A stretch of 64,000 bases of DNA from the NCBI GenBank assembly GCA_963793295.1, contig CAWBZX010000041.1, positions 124,001-188,000 on the forward strand. Direction: 5' to 3'. The notes beneath the pieces were generated by a model, which had not been told where the DNA came from, searched no databases, and saw nothing but the letters and a program-made list of their open reading frames with translations. Positions 9,243-18,958 of the stretch are shown here, in pieces (within the stretch, counting starts at the first letter, position 1; each line of letters starts with the position of its first letter). This DNA is from JAHDHW01 sp963793295. GTDB taxonomy: Bacteria; Bacteroidota; Bacteroidia; Chitinophagales; Saprospiraceae. The translations under genes were made by a program, and so were the position numbers.

Positions 9243-10262
9243 ATGAAAGTAGCGGTTGTCGGCGTCACAGGTTTAGTTGGAACAGTAATGTGTGAGGTTC
9301 TTGAAGAACGAAATTTTCCAGTGACTGAATTTATACCTGTAGCTTCATCAAGATCCATTGGCAAAGAAATTATTTTTAACGGCAAATCCCATAAGGTGAT
9401 CGGAATGGAAGAAGCCATTGAAAAGAGGCCTGATATAGCGATTTTTTCAGCTGGAGGTACTACTTCTTTGGAGTGGGCGCCGCGTTTTGCTGAAGTTGGA
9501 ACTACTGTGGTGGATAATTCTTCGGCATGGCGGATGGATCCCACCAAAAAATTGGTAGTACCTGAGATTAATGCCAATGAATTAACCGAGAAAGATAAAA
9601 TCATTGCAAATCCGAATTGCTCAACCATCCAAATGGTAGTTGCATTGGCACCTTTACATCGCCGATATAAGATAAAAAGACTAGTTATTTCTACTTATCA
9701 ATCTATTACCGGAACAGGCGTGAAAGCGGTTAAACAGTACGATGCTGAAAAATTCGGCGAAAATTTAGCTGAAGAAGAACGAGCCTATTACCATCCGATT
9801 TTTGATAATTGCCTGCCACATTGTGATGTGTTTTTAGAAAATGATTATACAAAAGAAGAAATGAAACTGGTACACGAAACGCGTAAAATACTGAACGATG
9901 AAAGCCTTCGTATAACAGCTACTGCAGTCCGTGTTCCTGTTCATGGCGGGCATTCCGAAAGTGTTAATGTCGAATTTGAAAAACCTTTTGAAGTAGCTAC
10001 GGTCAAAGAAATTTTGAATACGTCAGATGGAATAATTGTTTTGGATGATTTGGAACAAAAAAAATATCCAATGCCTTTATTTGCAAAAAATCACGATGAA
10101 GTTTTTGTTGGGCGTATTCGCCGTGACCATTCCGCTGACAATGCATTAAACCTATGGGTAGTAGCAGATAACTTGCGAAAAGGCGCTGCCACAAACGCCA
10201 TCCAAATTGTGGAATATCTCGCAGCAAAAAAATTAATTGGGGTTTCAAAAGTTGGCGGTTAA
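9243..10262 (+). CDS. asd: Aspartate-semialdehyde dehydrogenase
   Basis: 339 residues from the Met that opens the Rossmann strand MKVAVVGVTGLVG; a TTG 63 nt upstream would add an unconvincing tail. The NADP-binding GxxGxxG is at the N-terminus, the catalytic Cys lies in NPNCSTIQ (about residue 128), and the catalytic His in VHGGHSES (about 240). It reduces aspartyl phosphate to aspartate semialdehyde in the cytosol, for lysine/diaminopimelate, threonine and methionine synthesis. It stands alone, divergent from the lamin-tail gene. Length and motifs are complete. Confidence 0.96.
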   Translation: MKVAVVGVTGLVGTVMCEVLEERNFPVTEFIPVASSRSIGKEIIFNGKSHKVIGMEEAIEKRPDIAIFSAGGTTSLEWAPRFAEVGTTVVDNSSAWRMDPTKKLVVPEINANELTEKDKIIANPNCSTIQMVVALAPLHRRYKIKRLVISTYQSITGTGVKAVKQYDAEKFGENLAEEERAYYHPIFDNCLPHCDVFLENDYTKEEMKLVHETRKILNDESLRITATAVRVPVHGGHSESVNVEFEKPFEVATVKEILNTSDGIIVLDDLEQKKYPMPLFAKNHDEVFVGRIRRDHSADNALNLWVVADNLRKGAATNAIQIVEYLAAKKLIGVSKVGG

Positions 10263-10422
10263 AAGTAGCGCATCGGAGAAAAAGGAAAGAAAACTTGACG
10301 ATTAGACCGCAATTCTCTATTTTTAAAAGGAATATCTTCTAGAAGCATTTCTTGTCACCGGTTTTTAGAGGCTTGCTCCGGGAAACTAACGCCTAAATAC
10401 TCGATCAAAAATCCAACTATCT

Positions 10423-10459
10423 TTTGGTCATTACGAAAAAATTGAATACGCTATTTTTG
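10423..10459 (+). promoter_or_regulatory. Candidate promoter of the coiled-coil gene
   Basis: TTTG at 10423-10426 and TATTTTTG at 10452-10459 (TAnnTTTG), separated by 25 nt, slightly longer than the usual spacing. The start codon is 25 nt downstream. The rest of the gap from 10263 shows nothing recognisable. Confidence 0.45.
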
Positions 10460-10484
10460 TAAACGAAAATACATACCTGCACAT

Positions 10485-11819
10485 ATGAAAACGAAATTAG
10501 TACTGTGGGGCAATAATGCTCAAGAGGAACGAATCCTAATTGCTTTACAACTTCACCCCTTAGAAAGCAAAATAGATGTCTGGACTTTTCCGGAATCAAG
10601 CGCTACCGAAGAATTTAGTAGGCAATTGATGAATGAATGGCGAAATGATGTTGAAGTTCCATTTCCTGAAGGAGCTATTCACCTCGAACGGGAACTGACT
10701 ATTTCGGAAAGTTTGCTTCCAGAAGATATCAAGGTCGAACGAACAGACATTATCAATCGCGCTCAGACGGAATGGCATTTCATCGTTTTATCTGCAAAGC
10801 TAAATGAAGCCTATCAAGCTGAACTCAATGAATTGAAAGAAAAGGTTGAATCACTTAAATCATTCGATTCGGCTACCTGGGAGGCATTAAAGTCTTTTTG
10901 GGCCAAAGTGCAGGATCAGGTTCGTGACCGCAATTTATTTCGCGAGCATGCAAATGCTTTGAGAGATAGTACCAATGAGATATTTAGTAAATTAAAGGAA
11001 CTTCGTTCATCACTCGATGAGGAATTTCAGAGTGTATCCAATGAGCATTTTGAGCAATTTATGCAAATCTTGGAAGATTTGGAAAAAAAGGTCGTGGATG
11101 GTATGAATCTGACTGTGATTTTTGATGAATTAAAAAATATACAACGAAAATTCCGGGATGCAAAATTTACCCGGGAACACCGTTCCAAAGTTTGGAGCCG
11201 CCTCGATGCAGCATTTAAAACGGTTAAAGAAAAACGATTTGGAAATAAGGCCCACAATGAAAATTCTCCTTTGGAGCGCTTGCAACGCAGATATGATGGC
11301 TTATTGAATGCGATTTCTAAAATGGAAAAATCCATTCATAGAGACAAAGAAGAACATGCTTTTCAAGATCGTAAAGTGGAGCATTCAGATGGACAATTGG
11401 AGGCTCAAATTCGATTGGCGAAAATAAAAATGATTGAAGAACGCATTCGATCCAAAGAAGAGAAGTTGAATGAAATGCTGCAAACCAAGTCTGAACTTGA
11501 ACAAAGAATAACCACACAGCAAAGTAAAGAAGCAAAGCGAAAGGAAATCGAAGAGGCCAAAGCCGCTGCTAAAGAAAAAATTGCAGCTGAAATGGAAGCA
11601 GCAAAGGAATCACTGGATGTTGATAAAGAGAAACTAGAAAAAGCAGCTAAATCGATTAAAAATAAAAGCAAAACAGTGATTTCTGCAGTTTCCACCACCA
11701 TGGGTGAGGCACTGGAAGATGTGGTTGATACGGTGAAAGCAGTTGCTGAAGTAGTAAGTGGAAAAATTAGTGAAGCTGTTGAAGAAATCGTTGAAGATCA
11801 AAAGGAAGAGGAAGAATGA
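10485..11819 (+). CDS. Coiled-coil hypothetical protein
   Basis: 444 residues, no signal peptide or membrane helix. The first ~90 residues form a small globular domain (KTKLVLWGNN...). From about 100 to 370 the sequence is strongly helical and heptad-like, rich in Glu/Lys. A lysine/alanine-rich stretch (EAKAAAKEKIAAEMEAAKE) and a final acidic tail (VEDQKEEEE) follow. Similar cytosolic coiled-coil proteins are common in Bacteroidota but have no assigned role. It is monocistronic, with its own candidate promoter and terminator. Confidence 0.75.
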   Translation: MKTKLVLWGNNAQEERILIALQLHPLESKIDVWTFPESSATEEFSRQLMNEWRNDVEVPFPEGAIHLERELTISESLLPEDIKVERTDIINRAQTEWHFIVLSAKLNEAYQAELNELKEKVESLKSFDSATWEALKSFWAKVQDQVRDRNLFREHANALRDSTNEIFSKLKELRSSLDEEFQSVSNEHFEQFMQILEDLEKKVVDGMNLTVIFDELKNIQRKFRDAKFTREHRSKVWSRLDAAFKTVKEKRFGNKAHNENSPLERLQRRYDGLLNAISKMEKSIHRDKEEHAFQDRKVEHSDGQLEAQIRLAKIKMIEERIRSKEEKLNEMLQTKSELEQRITTQQSKEAKRKEIEEAKAAAKEKIAAEMEAAKESLDVDKEKLEKAAKSIKNKSKTVISAVSTTMGEALEDVVDTVKAVAEVVSGKISEAVEEIVEDQKEEEE

Positions 11820-11840
11820 AAATTTTCTTTCTAAAGCTTT

Positions 11841-11884
11841 TAAAAATGCACATTATAAGCAATAGCGAGTAATGTGCATTTTTA
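11841..11884. terminator. Intrinsic terminator after the coiled-coil gene
   Basis: 15-bp inverted repeat (11841-11855, 11870-11884) with a 14-nt loop, A-run on the left arm and T-run on the right, 21 nt after the stop. It can serve the convergent TonB receptor gene too. Confidence 0.8.
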
Positions 11885-11957
11885 ATTTCTCGGGTGAAAT
11901 AATTCTGAATTCTTAGGTTATTGACCATGCTTTCAAAAATTTGGTGGCCCCGTTTTT

Positions 11958-14222
11958 TTATTCATAGGATAAATTATAACGAACGCCAAAATAAATCTCT
12001 CGTCCCTTCGTCGGTCCCCAAACAGAAGAAGTATCAAAATATCGACTAAACGGATCCTGCCAGCTAATGATAGGCTGTTTCTGCCTGAAATCAAATATGT
12101 TTTCACAACCAGTATACAATTCAAATCTCTTAAAGTTGTAGGTGAATTGGGCATTTACAATGGTATATGGTTTTGAAAAATCAGGGCGTTGAAATGCTTC
12201 CGGGTTTGATTTTGTGTCAGGCAATCGCTGCTCACCATACCAATGTACATTCATGTCAAAATGAAATTTATTGGTCAAAGGCTTAAAGCTAAAAGTGGTT
12301 AACACTTTATGTGCCGGATTGAAAGGCAACGATTGTTTTTTTTCGTCTATTTCCCTGTAAACATCCAAAAAAGTATATCCGGTTTTAAACTCAAAACGGT
12401 TCCATATTTTCAAATATAATTCTGCTTGAAAACCGTTGCTAATACTTGGCCCCTCGAAGTTTTGGATGATCGCTTTTGTAGGGTCAGCATCATAGTCGGG
12501 AAAGATTTGATTTTGAAAAACCGTGCGATAATAGTCTGCACTGAAAAAGCCTGAAATATTATCGCTTTCAAATTTTTGAGTCAAATTAAGGCCATAGTTT
12601 AAAGCTTCTTCGGGCTTTAGTTGCTCAGCAAAAATAATATCTCTGGAACTAACCAGCAAACCAATATTTTCACTGAATAAATTTACCGTTCGCCAACCTT
12701 TACCTATACTTGCGCGAATTATCGTTTTGGGTGCGATATCATATTTTATTAATGTTCTTGGCGTAACTGAAAACCCAAATTGATTATGATGATCGCTTCG
12801 AATACCAACAATCCAGGTAATTTTTTCATCAAAAAAGCGCATTGTGTTTTCAGCAAAAAGCCCAGGGATGTTTTCAATTCGATTATAATTTCCGGCATAA
12901 GTTCTTTGTAAGGTTGAATCCGTAAACGTGATATCTTCATTAAGCTTCAAATGCCGGTAACTGATACCTGTTTTCAACAGATTGTTTTTAGCATAGGCTA
13001 ATTCATGTTGAATATTTCCATAAAAATTTGTTTGCTGAGCAGCGTATTTGACAGTTCCAAAAAAGGATTGTTGGTTTTGATGAAATGCTGAGGCATAAAA
13101 TAGGATACGCTGCTGATCATTGAAGCGATAACCTGTTTTCGTCCAAACTTCCGGTTGATTGATACTTACCGTTTGACCATAAACCTCGGCGCTTCCTTTA
13201 TCGGTATTTGCGTTAAAAAAGGTCTGTCCACCAACGCGTTTTTCGTTTAAAAATCGCAATCCTATGCTGCTGTGCCAACCCCAATCGCTTTCTACTCCAT
13301 ACTTCCATTTATTAAAGATCATGTACCGTGTAAGCAAAGGAAGGTCAAGGAAATAGTCTTGATCACGGTCAATTTTATTGGCAGGTTGTACGGTATGAAA
13401 AGCGGTTAAATTGCTCCACTTACCACGTTTGAAAGCATAATTGGCATTAAAATGCTTTTCCATAAAATTATTCATATAAACATTGAGCAGCAATTTATCC
13501 GTTTTATCGGGCTCTTTGGTTTCTACATTTATCTGTCCGCTAATACTTTCGAATCCCTGCAATACGCTGTTTGCACCTTTTGAAACATAGATGTTGTCAA
13601 CTAATGTTCCCGGAATACCACTGATGCCATAGGTGTAGCTTAGCCCCTGGATCATTGGAAAACCGTCAATCAAAACCTGGTTGTAAACGCCTGAAAGCCC
13701 TAAAATGCGAAGTTCTTTTGAATTAGTAACAACATTGGTCGTTTGTGGTTGAACAGTTGTTTGTGTTCCAAAACAACCTGCTAAATCGCAACAAGCGGCT
13801 TTCCGAAGTTCTGCTTGTGTAATTATTTCTGTTTTAACAGGTTCAATGTCTGAAATGATCACTCCTTCACGTTGTTCGGTAATTACCACTTCACGCAGTA
13901 TTTCTGTAGTTTCCAATTTAAATTCAACAAACGATTGATTAGTAATTTCAATCGTATCAGCTTTGTACCCTACATAACTTGCGATCAGTTTTTTGTTGTT
14001 GATTCCTTTGACGGAAATTTTAAACTCGCCGTTGATCCCGGTAGATACACTTTTATTTGTGCCAAGCCAATAAACACTAGCACCAACCAAAAATTCTTGT
14101 TTATCATTGATTACTTTCCCTGAAATAGTCTGTGCAGATAGCTCAAACGACAAAATCAGTAAACCAACAATGAAGATATAGTTACCCATTGTTTGAATAA
14201 TTTTAAAAAAGGCATGGTTCAT
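11958..14222 (-). CDS. TonB-dependent outer membrane receptor, likely metal-related
   Basis: 754 residues: signal peptide, a carboxypeptidase-regulatory-like beta domain (TISGKVINDKQEFLVGASVYW, about 31-110), plug domain (about 120-245, with VLIDGFPMI and GSxxxLQGFESISGQINVET), then a 22-strand-type barrel ending in YFGVRYNLSYE. The plug start is unusual in carrying a Cys cluster, CCDLAGCFGTQ, consistent with metal binding. It lies downstream of a heavy-metal-associated-domain protein and a Cys-rich exported protein on the same strand, which suggests uptake or sensing of copper or a similar metal. Start could also be the Met at 14189. Confidence 0.92.
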   Translation of the reverse strand: MNHAFFKIIQTMGNYIFIVGLLILSFELSAQTISGKVINDKQEFLVGASVYWLGTNKSVSTGINGEFKISVKGINNKKLIASYVGYKADTIEITNQSFVEFKLETTEILREVVITEQREGVIISDIEPVKTEIITQAELRKAACCDLAGCFGTQTTVQPQTTNVVTNSKELRILGLSGVYNQVLIDGFPMIQGLSYTYGISGIPGTLVDNIYVSKGANSVLQGFESISGQINVETKEPDKTDKLLLNVYMNNFMEKHFNANYAFKRGKWSNLTAFHTVQPANKIDRDQDYFLDLPLLTRYMIFNKWKYGVESDWGWHSSIGLRFLNEKRVGGQTFFNANTDKGSAEVYGQTVSINQPEVWTKTGYRFNDQQRILFYASAFHQNQQSFFGTVKYAAQQTNFYGNIQHELAYAKNNLLKTGISYRHLKLNEDITFTDSTLQRTYAGNYNRIENIPGLFAENTMRFFDEKITWIVGIRSDHHNQFGFSVTPRTLIKYDIAPKTIIRASIGKGWRTVNLFSENIGLLVSSRDIIFAEQLKPEEALNYGLNLTQKFESDNISGFFSADYYRTVFQNQIFPDYDADPTKAIIQNFEGPSISNGFQAELYLKIWNRFEFKTGYTFLDVYREIDEKKQSLPFNPAHKVLTTFSFKPLTNKFHFDMNVHWYGEQRLPDTKSNPEAFQRPDFSKPYTIVNAQFTYNFKRFELYTGCENIFDFRQKQPIISWQDPFSRYFDTSSVWGPTKGREIYFGVRYNLSYE

Positions 14223-14253
14223 TCGATTGGATAAACCTCCACCTTTTAATGAT

Positions 14254-14598
14254 TTACAGTTTTACTTTATAGGGTCTGTCGTCTGGATTTTTACAGCCAC
14301 CAGTGTCTTCAACGGCGGTGTAGATTTTCTTTTCAGTTACCAGTGTGGGATCGAATTTTATTTCAAAAGATGATGTCGCTCCCGCTTTTCCTGCTGTGCA
14401 ACTGCTAACGCCTTCAAGTTTTTCAACATTGTCGGAAATGGTTTTTAAGTCCATAGAACAGGTAACACCTTTCACTTTGATTGTGATCGATTTGGTGGTT
14501 TCTGCCGCCTGAGTCGCTGTGGTAGTTTGTGTAAAAGCGATACCTGGTGTAATTGTCAATACAATGACAGCTAAAATGAATAGTTTTATAAATTTCAT
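14254..14598 (-). CDS. Exported HMA-fold protein with degenerate metal motif
   Basis: 114 residues: signal peptide (to about IAFTQ) and a ferredoxin-like heavy-metal-associated domain (SITIKVKGVTCSMDLKTI..., VEKLEGVSSCTAG, ...VEDTGGC). The classical GMxCxxC metal site is replaced by GVTCSMD, leaving one of the two ligands. It is therefore either a one-Cys binder, one that uses the extra Cys residues seen near positions 81-83 and 101, or no longer a chaperone. Located in the periplasm. It sits 31 nt before the TonB receptor and 72 nt after the Cys-rich gene, so probably one operon. Confidence 0.85.
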   Translation of the reverse strand: MKFIKLFILAVIVLTITPGIAFTQTTTATQAAETTKSITIKVKGVTCSMDLKTISDNVEKLEGVSSCTAGKAGATSSFEIKFDPTLVTEKKIYTAVEDTGGCKNPDDRPYKVKL

Positions 14599-14670
14599 TT
14601 TTTTGAGTTTAAATTGTTTAACGAAAAGATTAATTGTCCCGGTTTTATGGGATTGAGGTCAGATAGAATG

Positions 14671-15024
14671 CTAAACAATTTTAGGCGGTTGCCAAAAATC
14701 AGGGGGGAACGGAGAAGCGAAATCAGATTTGAAATTAAACACTTGTTTGGTTGAAATTTGCGGTTTCTTTATTTGGCAAAAAGTAAATGTCTGACAAATT
14801 AATACACACGAATCGCAAACCTGAAAGGGATTGCAGGAATTTCCATGGCAATCGTTTTTTTGTTCCTGATCAGATGAAAATCCAATATGCTCACTAAAAT
14901 CAGGTATGCACTGCCCACCACAACAACTCTTGGCGGATTCAACAGGCAAAGTGATCAAACCCAAAACCGGCTGAATGGCTAGGCAAATAACTATTGTCGC
15001 TAATAAAAGTGGCAAAATTTTCAT
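14671..15024 (-). CDS. Cys-rich exported protein (DUF6660-like)
   Basis: 117 residues with a signal peptide, ten Cys in the mature part (CCGGQC, CHGNSCNPFQVCDSC, C, C) and the C-terminal SPFPPDFWQPPKIV. The CNPFxxC core and the 'FWQPPK' ending resemble the DUF6660 group, which is often found with HMA proteins and TonB receptors in Bacteroidota. It probably binds or senses a soft metal in the periplasm. First gene of the presumed three-gene metal operon, with a good promoter directly upstream. Confidence 0.75.
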   Translation of the reverse strand: MKILPLLLATIVICLAIQPVLGLITLPVESAKSCCGGQCIPDFSEHIGFSSDQEQKNDCHGNSCNPFQVCDSCVLICQTFTFCQIKKPQISTKQVFNFKSDFASPFPPDFWQPPKIV

Positions 15025-15031
15025 CGTTCTA

Positions 15032-15063
15032 CAAAGCTATAACTTATTTGTAAATAACGCAAA
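15032..15063 (-). promoter_or_regulatory. Promoter of the metal operon
   Basis: On the minus strand TTTG (15060-15063), a 20-nt spacer, then TAGCTTTG (15032-15039): an excellent fit to the Bacteroidota primary-sigma consensus. The start codon of the Cys-rich gene follows within 10 nt, implying a very short leader. Confidence 0.7.
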
Positions 15064-15124
15064 AGAATAACTTTCTATAAATGTAAGCCACTAGTATAAT
15101 AAGAGCGATTGAAATAAAATATAA

Positions 15125-15154
15125 AAAGCCTTTGGAGATTTCTCCAAAGGCTTT
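15125..15154 (-). terminator. Intrinsic terminator of the M36 protease gene
   Basis: 14-bp perfect stem (15125-15138, 15141-15154). On the minus strand it is followed by a T run, 27 nt after the protease stop. Confidence 0.85.
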
Positions 15155-15180
15155 CATTTTCTAATTGAGTTAGTGCTTAC

Positions 15181-18100
15181 TTAATGAATGACCACTTTCT
15201 CAAGAGTAACATCATTATTTGTACTTGCTTTTACAAAATAGAATCCAGCAGGTAAACTGGAAACATCCATTGAAAAAGTTTGTGTTGAAGCAGAAGTGCT
15301 GATTGCTTTTCCGGCAACTACACGACCATCAAGTGTTAAGATGCTAATCGTAACGTCTTCGTTGTCAAGGCTGCTAATAGAGAGATTGATCACTTCATCA
15401 GTCGGATTCGGAAATACATTTAGAAAAACAGTTTTAACAGGATCTTTTGTGCTTGTAGTCAACTGAGATTCAATGATTGTTCCTCTGGATTCAGGACTAT
15501 CACAAGCCTGATCTCCCTGAACTGAAGTAACACAAGCTTCACCAATGTAATTAATCATATCCATTATTTCAACATCATCAACCCACCATCCAGCTGGAGC
15601 ATCAGGAACAGTATTGTCATCAGACCTGAAATGAAACCGCAGGATAATTTCCTGACCTGCATAAGCTGACAAATCCGCGTAAGAGGCAATCCAACCATTG
15701 CTGTTTCCTGAAAATGCATGGTAATCTGGAATGACAAAGGTTCCATATTGGATCGGGGTATAAGGATTTCTAAAAAGAACATCGGTTATTTCCTGCCAGG
15801 TTGTTCCATCATCAGTAGAAATTTGCACAACACCACCATCCGCTGCATTTTCTGTATTGTATTGGTGATAAAAACGTAAAACGGGCAGATCTCCTTCAAC
15901 TAAGATCGCGTCAGAAGCCTGTCCAGCTTGTAATTGTTGCTGTGTTTCGAGGGCTGTATTTTCAACAAACCAACTGGTAGTGCCACTGTAAGCATCGTCG
16001 TTGGTTTCTTGCCAGAAGTTTTCCCCTGCTATTGGAATAGGAAACCAGAAAGTAGGATCAACATTTTCTATATCGTCAAAATAATGTTGGACAGAGAAGT
16101 TAGTTTCATCCGTTGAAAGCTTGTAAGTAAAGATGATTTCATCAAGGTACTCCATGGTACCTAGTTCAAAAGTAACAGAACCACCACTAACGCCGCCTTC
16201 CACTACGTTTCCAGATACGCTTCCGGAAACATAATCCGTTCCATCTGCTAATTCGTCGCTTACAACAATCCCGGTTAAGGTTTCATTTTTGTGATTCGTA
16301 ATTGTAATGGTGACATCAATATCATCACCTGCTTCTACAAGTTGAGAAACCGTTTTTTTAATTTTCAATTCTGCAATACAGGTTGGCAAAGGATCAAACG
16401 AAACGGTTTCGTCACCACGGACACTCACAAGTCCCTGATCGGCGTTGATACCACATCCTCTACGAGCGAATACTTCCCAAATGAGACACTGATTGGCACC
16501 AGCGTACAAAGCCATATCTGCTGCTAAAATCGCATTTCGTCCATCAACAAAACCAGGAGCACATGGTTGCATTTTCATTCCGTCCATAACCAATTGGATA
16601 GCCATGTTATTTCCTCCTGTACCGGTCCATTGGTCATCATCAAAACCATATTCATCAACCATAGCCCAGTATAAATCCCAGAGCATAGTTGCCCATACGG
16701 ATCCGACACCATGTGGTATGGCTAGAGAAGAAATATCTGTATAAGTAAGTGGGTTAACGCCCATATCAGTAGAATAGCGATAATCACGAATCCCCAGACC
16801 ATCGGTTTCTTGTCCTAGAGCAAAAGTACCTACTCCTCTTCCATCTTCCCCAGAATCGCTAGTTTTTACAGTAGTAATCAAAGCAAAGAAATCGCTCCAA
16901 CCTTCACCCATTTGTTCATCACCACCAAGGCAACCAGTATTAGAAGGCCCACCAGTCAAACGATTTGAAATTCCATGTGCGTATTCATGGGCAATGATTC
17001 CATTGTCGAAATCTCCATCCAAAAACTCAGGGCCTGGATTAGTTACAGGAGTTACAAGGGTTAATTCCAGGCCATTTCCGGCAAATTGACGGATAGTCTG
17101 GCAATCAGCAACACCAATCATTACAGCTGGAATAGTCACCTGGGCACCAACTGCTCCTGCACCCATAGTAATAGGATCAACATCAAAATTACAAACGACA
17201 ACTGCAATCGCTCCTGCCTGTTCAGCTCTAAGGGCCTTAGCTCCGAACTCGCAACCTCCCCGGTCAATTAAGGCAATTTTACCATCGAAGTCACCCGGAT
17301 TTATATAATCTTCACAACCATCAGTGATATATGGGTTATATACTCCATCATCAACTTCTATAACTTCACCACTGACTGGAATATCTGAAATTGCTGCTCC
17401 AAAATCTGCTGTTGCTGAAGTATATTGTCCCGCTATTGAGCTAGGAGCCGTTACATTAAAAATTTTGTCACTCTGATTAGCCCAAACATACATTCTCATT
17501 CTCGGTTTTTGGCCATCAGGAAGAGTAAGGAAATTGGCATTATCCTGACCTGCACCAGATTGAGCATGTGCAACGACTTCGTCACTTGCTGCCCCGCCAT
17601 TTCCATAAGTGTTTTTTTGAAAATTACCTGCGGATTCAGTAAATCCATATTGGTAGGTGAAATCATGCATGATGTTATTCATATAAAATAAATTAACAAC
17701 AGCGGCGTCAATATTGTCAATAGCCTCAGCATTAGAATCATATGGAAAGTCAAATACTAAGCCCATTCCACCATCAGGCTCATTGTTGCTGGATACTTCG
17801 TCGGCATCTGTGTCTTCAAAAGCATGGACATTATTCCCTCGTGTGATAGTATACTCAGGAGTAGGATCTCCATTAGTGTCATGCCAACCGAAAGGAGAGG
17901 CAATCACATTGGCAGGATCAACTACTAATTCATGAGGGCCGTGTATCGGACTTTCAGTAGGAACTGCAAAGACGCGGTACGAACCGGCTACTGTGCTACT
18001 ATTCATTTGTGTAAGCACCTGATGTACACTTGGAGCAGGTTTTAATAAGAAGCTTTCCGATTGACAATGATCGTTATGATTATGGTATGCATCTTTTTCA

Positions 18101-18738
18101 AATTTGCAACGAACAACCATATCTTTCTTTTCGATAATCTGCCCGCTATTTGCATCAATGCTATAATTCCAGGCTTCATCATTTCCTATTGGCGCAATAA
18201 TTAAATTCCAGACCAGGAATACTTCAGATTCAATATTTTTGTAAGTTAATTCAACATTAATTTCATAACTTGAGATTCCTGTTTTGTCAAAGCTAAATAT
18301 ATTGGTATTATTTTCTTGGACAGGGTGTGGAACTTCAGTTGTAATGGTTAAATCATTAAATACTTTTTGCAACGCCTGATCAGCTCTAAGCGTAGCGTTA
18401 GTTGTAGGTACAGCATTACTTAGGTTTTGATAAAATCGTTTTCCAACATAAAGCACTTTTCCGTCTTCAGTGATATTCAGATTCAGAATAGCATTTTGTA
18501 AAGCAATGCCTTGATGTCTTTGTTTGAAGTAGACATGCGTAACGCCATTGTGTTTGCTCTGGTAAAGGTCAGAAACGACCATGTCAGAAACATCTTCTTG
18601 TGTAAGGTTCCATTTTTTGTAGTCCTGTTCGATATGCCGAAGGGCGATATCCAAATGAGTTTGAGACTGTGACCACGCGAAAGAGGCGGAAAGTAAAAAC
18701 GCGAAAGCCAAAATCAAAGTTGTAAACTTAAATTTCAT
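15181..18738 (-). CDS. Secreted M36 (fungalysin) metallopeptidase with PA domain and T9SS tail
   Basis: 1185 residues from the Met that opens a clear signal peptide (MKFKFTTLILAFAFLL); an in-frame start 72 nt upstream is less likely. An FTP-like propeptide (about 50-200) precedes the M36 catalytic domain. The zinc site is HEYAHGISNRLTGG, with the downstream Glu in GEGWSDFFAL. A protease-associated domain (DFDGKIALIDRGGCEFGAKA...) is inserted before the zinc site. Then come a DUF11-like Ig domain (VTITITNHKNETLTG), a MAM/jelly-roll-like region, and a type A T9SS sorting domain (NVFPNPTDEVINLSI ... GFYFVKAS ... KVVIH). Expected to be an extracellular protease for protein degradation. Confidence 0.95.
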   Translation of the reverse strand: MKFKFTTLILAFAFLLSASFAWSQSQTHLDIALRHIEQDYKKWNLTQEDVSDMVVSDLYQSKHNGVTHVYFKQRHQGIALQNAILNLNITEDGKVLYVGKRFYQNLSNAVPTTNATLRADQALQKVFNDLTITTEVPHPVQENNTNIFSFDKTGISSYEINVELTYKNIESEVFLVWNLIIAPIGNDEAWNYSIDANSGQIIEKKDMVVRCKFEKDAYHNHNDHCQSESFLLKPAPSVHQVLTQMNSSTVAGSYRVFAVPTESPIHGPHELVVDPANVIASPFGWHDTNGDPTPEYTITRGNNVHAFEDTDADEVSSNNEPDGGMGLVFDFPYDSNAEAIDNIDAAVVNLFYMNNIMHDFTYQYGFTESAGNFQKNTYGNGGAASDEVVAHAQSGAGQDNANFLTLPDGQKPRMRMYVWANQSDKIFNVTAPSSIAGQYTSATADFGAAISDIPVSGEVIEVDDGVYNPYITDGCEDYINPGDFDGKIALIDRGGCEFGAKALRAEQAGAIAVVVCNFDVDPITMGAGAVGAQVTIPAVMIGVADCQTIRQFAGNGLELTLVTPVTNPGPEFLDGDFDNGIIAHEYAHGISNRLTGGPSNTGCLGGDEQMGEGWSDFFALITTVKTSDSGEDGRGVGTFALGQETDGLGIRDYRYSTDMGVNPLTYTDISSLAIPHGVGSVWATMLWDLYWAMVDEYGFDDDQWTGTGGNNMAIQLVMDGMKMQPCAPGFVDGRNAILAADMALYAGANQCLIWEVFARRGCGINADQGLVSVRGDETVSFDPLPTCIAELKIKKTVSQLVEAGDDIDVTITITNHKNETLTGIVVSDELADGTDYVSGSVSGNVVEGGVSGGSVTFELGTMEYLDEIIFTYKLSTDETNFSVQHYFDDIENVDPTFWFPIPIAGENFWQETNDDAYSGTTSWFVENTALETQQQLQAGQASDAILVEGDLPVLRFYHQYNTENAADGGVVQISTDDGTTWQEITDVLFRNPYTPIQYGTFVIPDYHAFSGNSNGWIASYADLSAYAGQEIILRFHFRSDDNTVPDAPAGWWVDDVEIMDMINYIGEACVTSVQGDQACDSPESRGTIIESQLTTSTKDPVKTVFLNVFPNPTDEVINLSISSLDNEDVTISILTLDGRVVAGKAISTSASTQTFSMDVSSLPAGFYFVKASTNNDVTLEKVVIH

Positions 18739-18958
18739 GTGAGTGAGCTGTTTTATGAATAAAAAATTTTTTAAATAAAAGTATAGGGTAAAAATAGCGA
18801 AAAAAACCATATTTGTTGTTTTTTCGTATTACCGAAATTTTATTCTTTACGACATTATTAAAGTTAGATTCCAGTTAATCCCAATAATGTCGGATGCTAT
18901 ATAAATTTTGGAGCAAGTCCTTGTTGACCTGAGTTATTTTATCGATTTTGTGCGGAAG

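Noticed and set aside
9167..9628. 153-codon open frame on the minus strand opposite asd
   Set aside because: Lies wholly antisense to the well-supported asd gene, with no homology and Ser/Thr-biased composition typical of a shadow frame.
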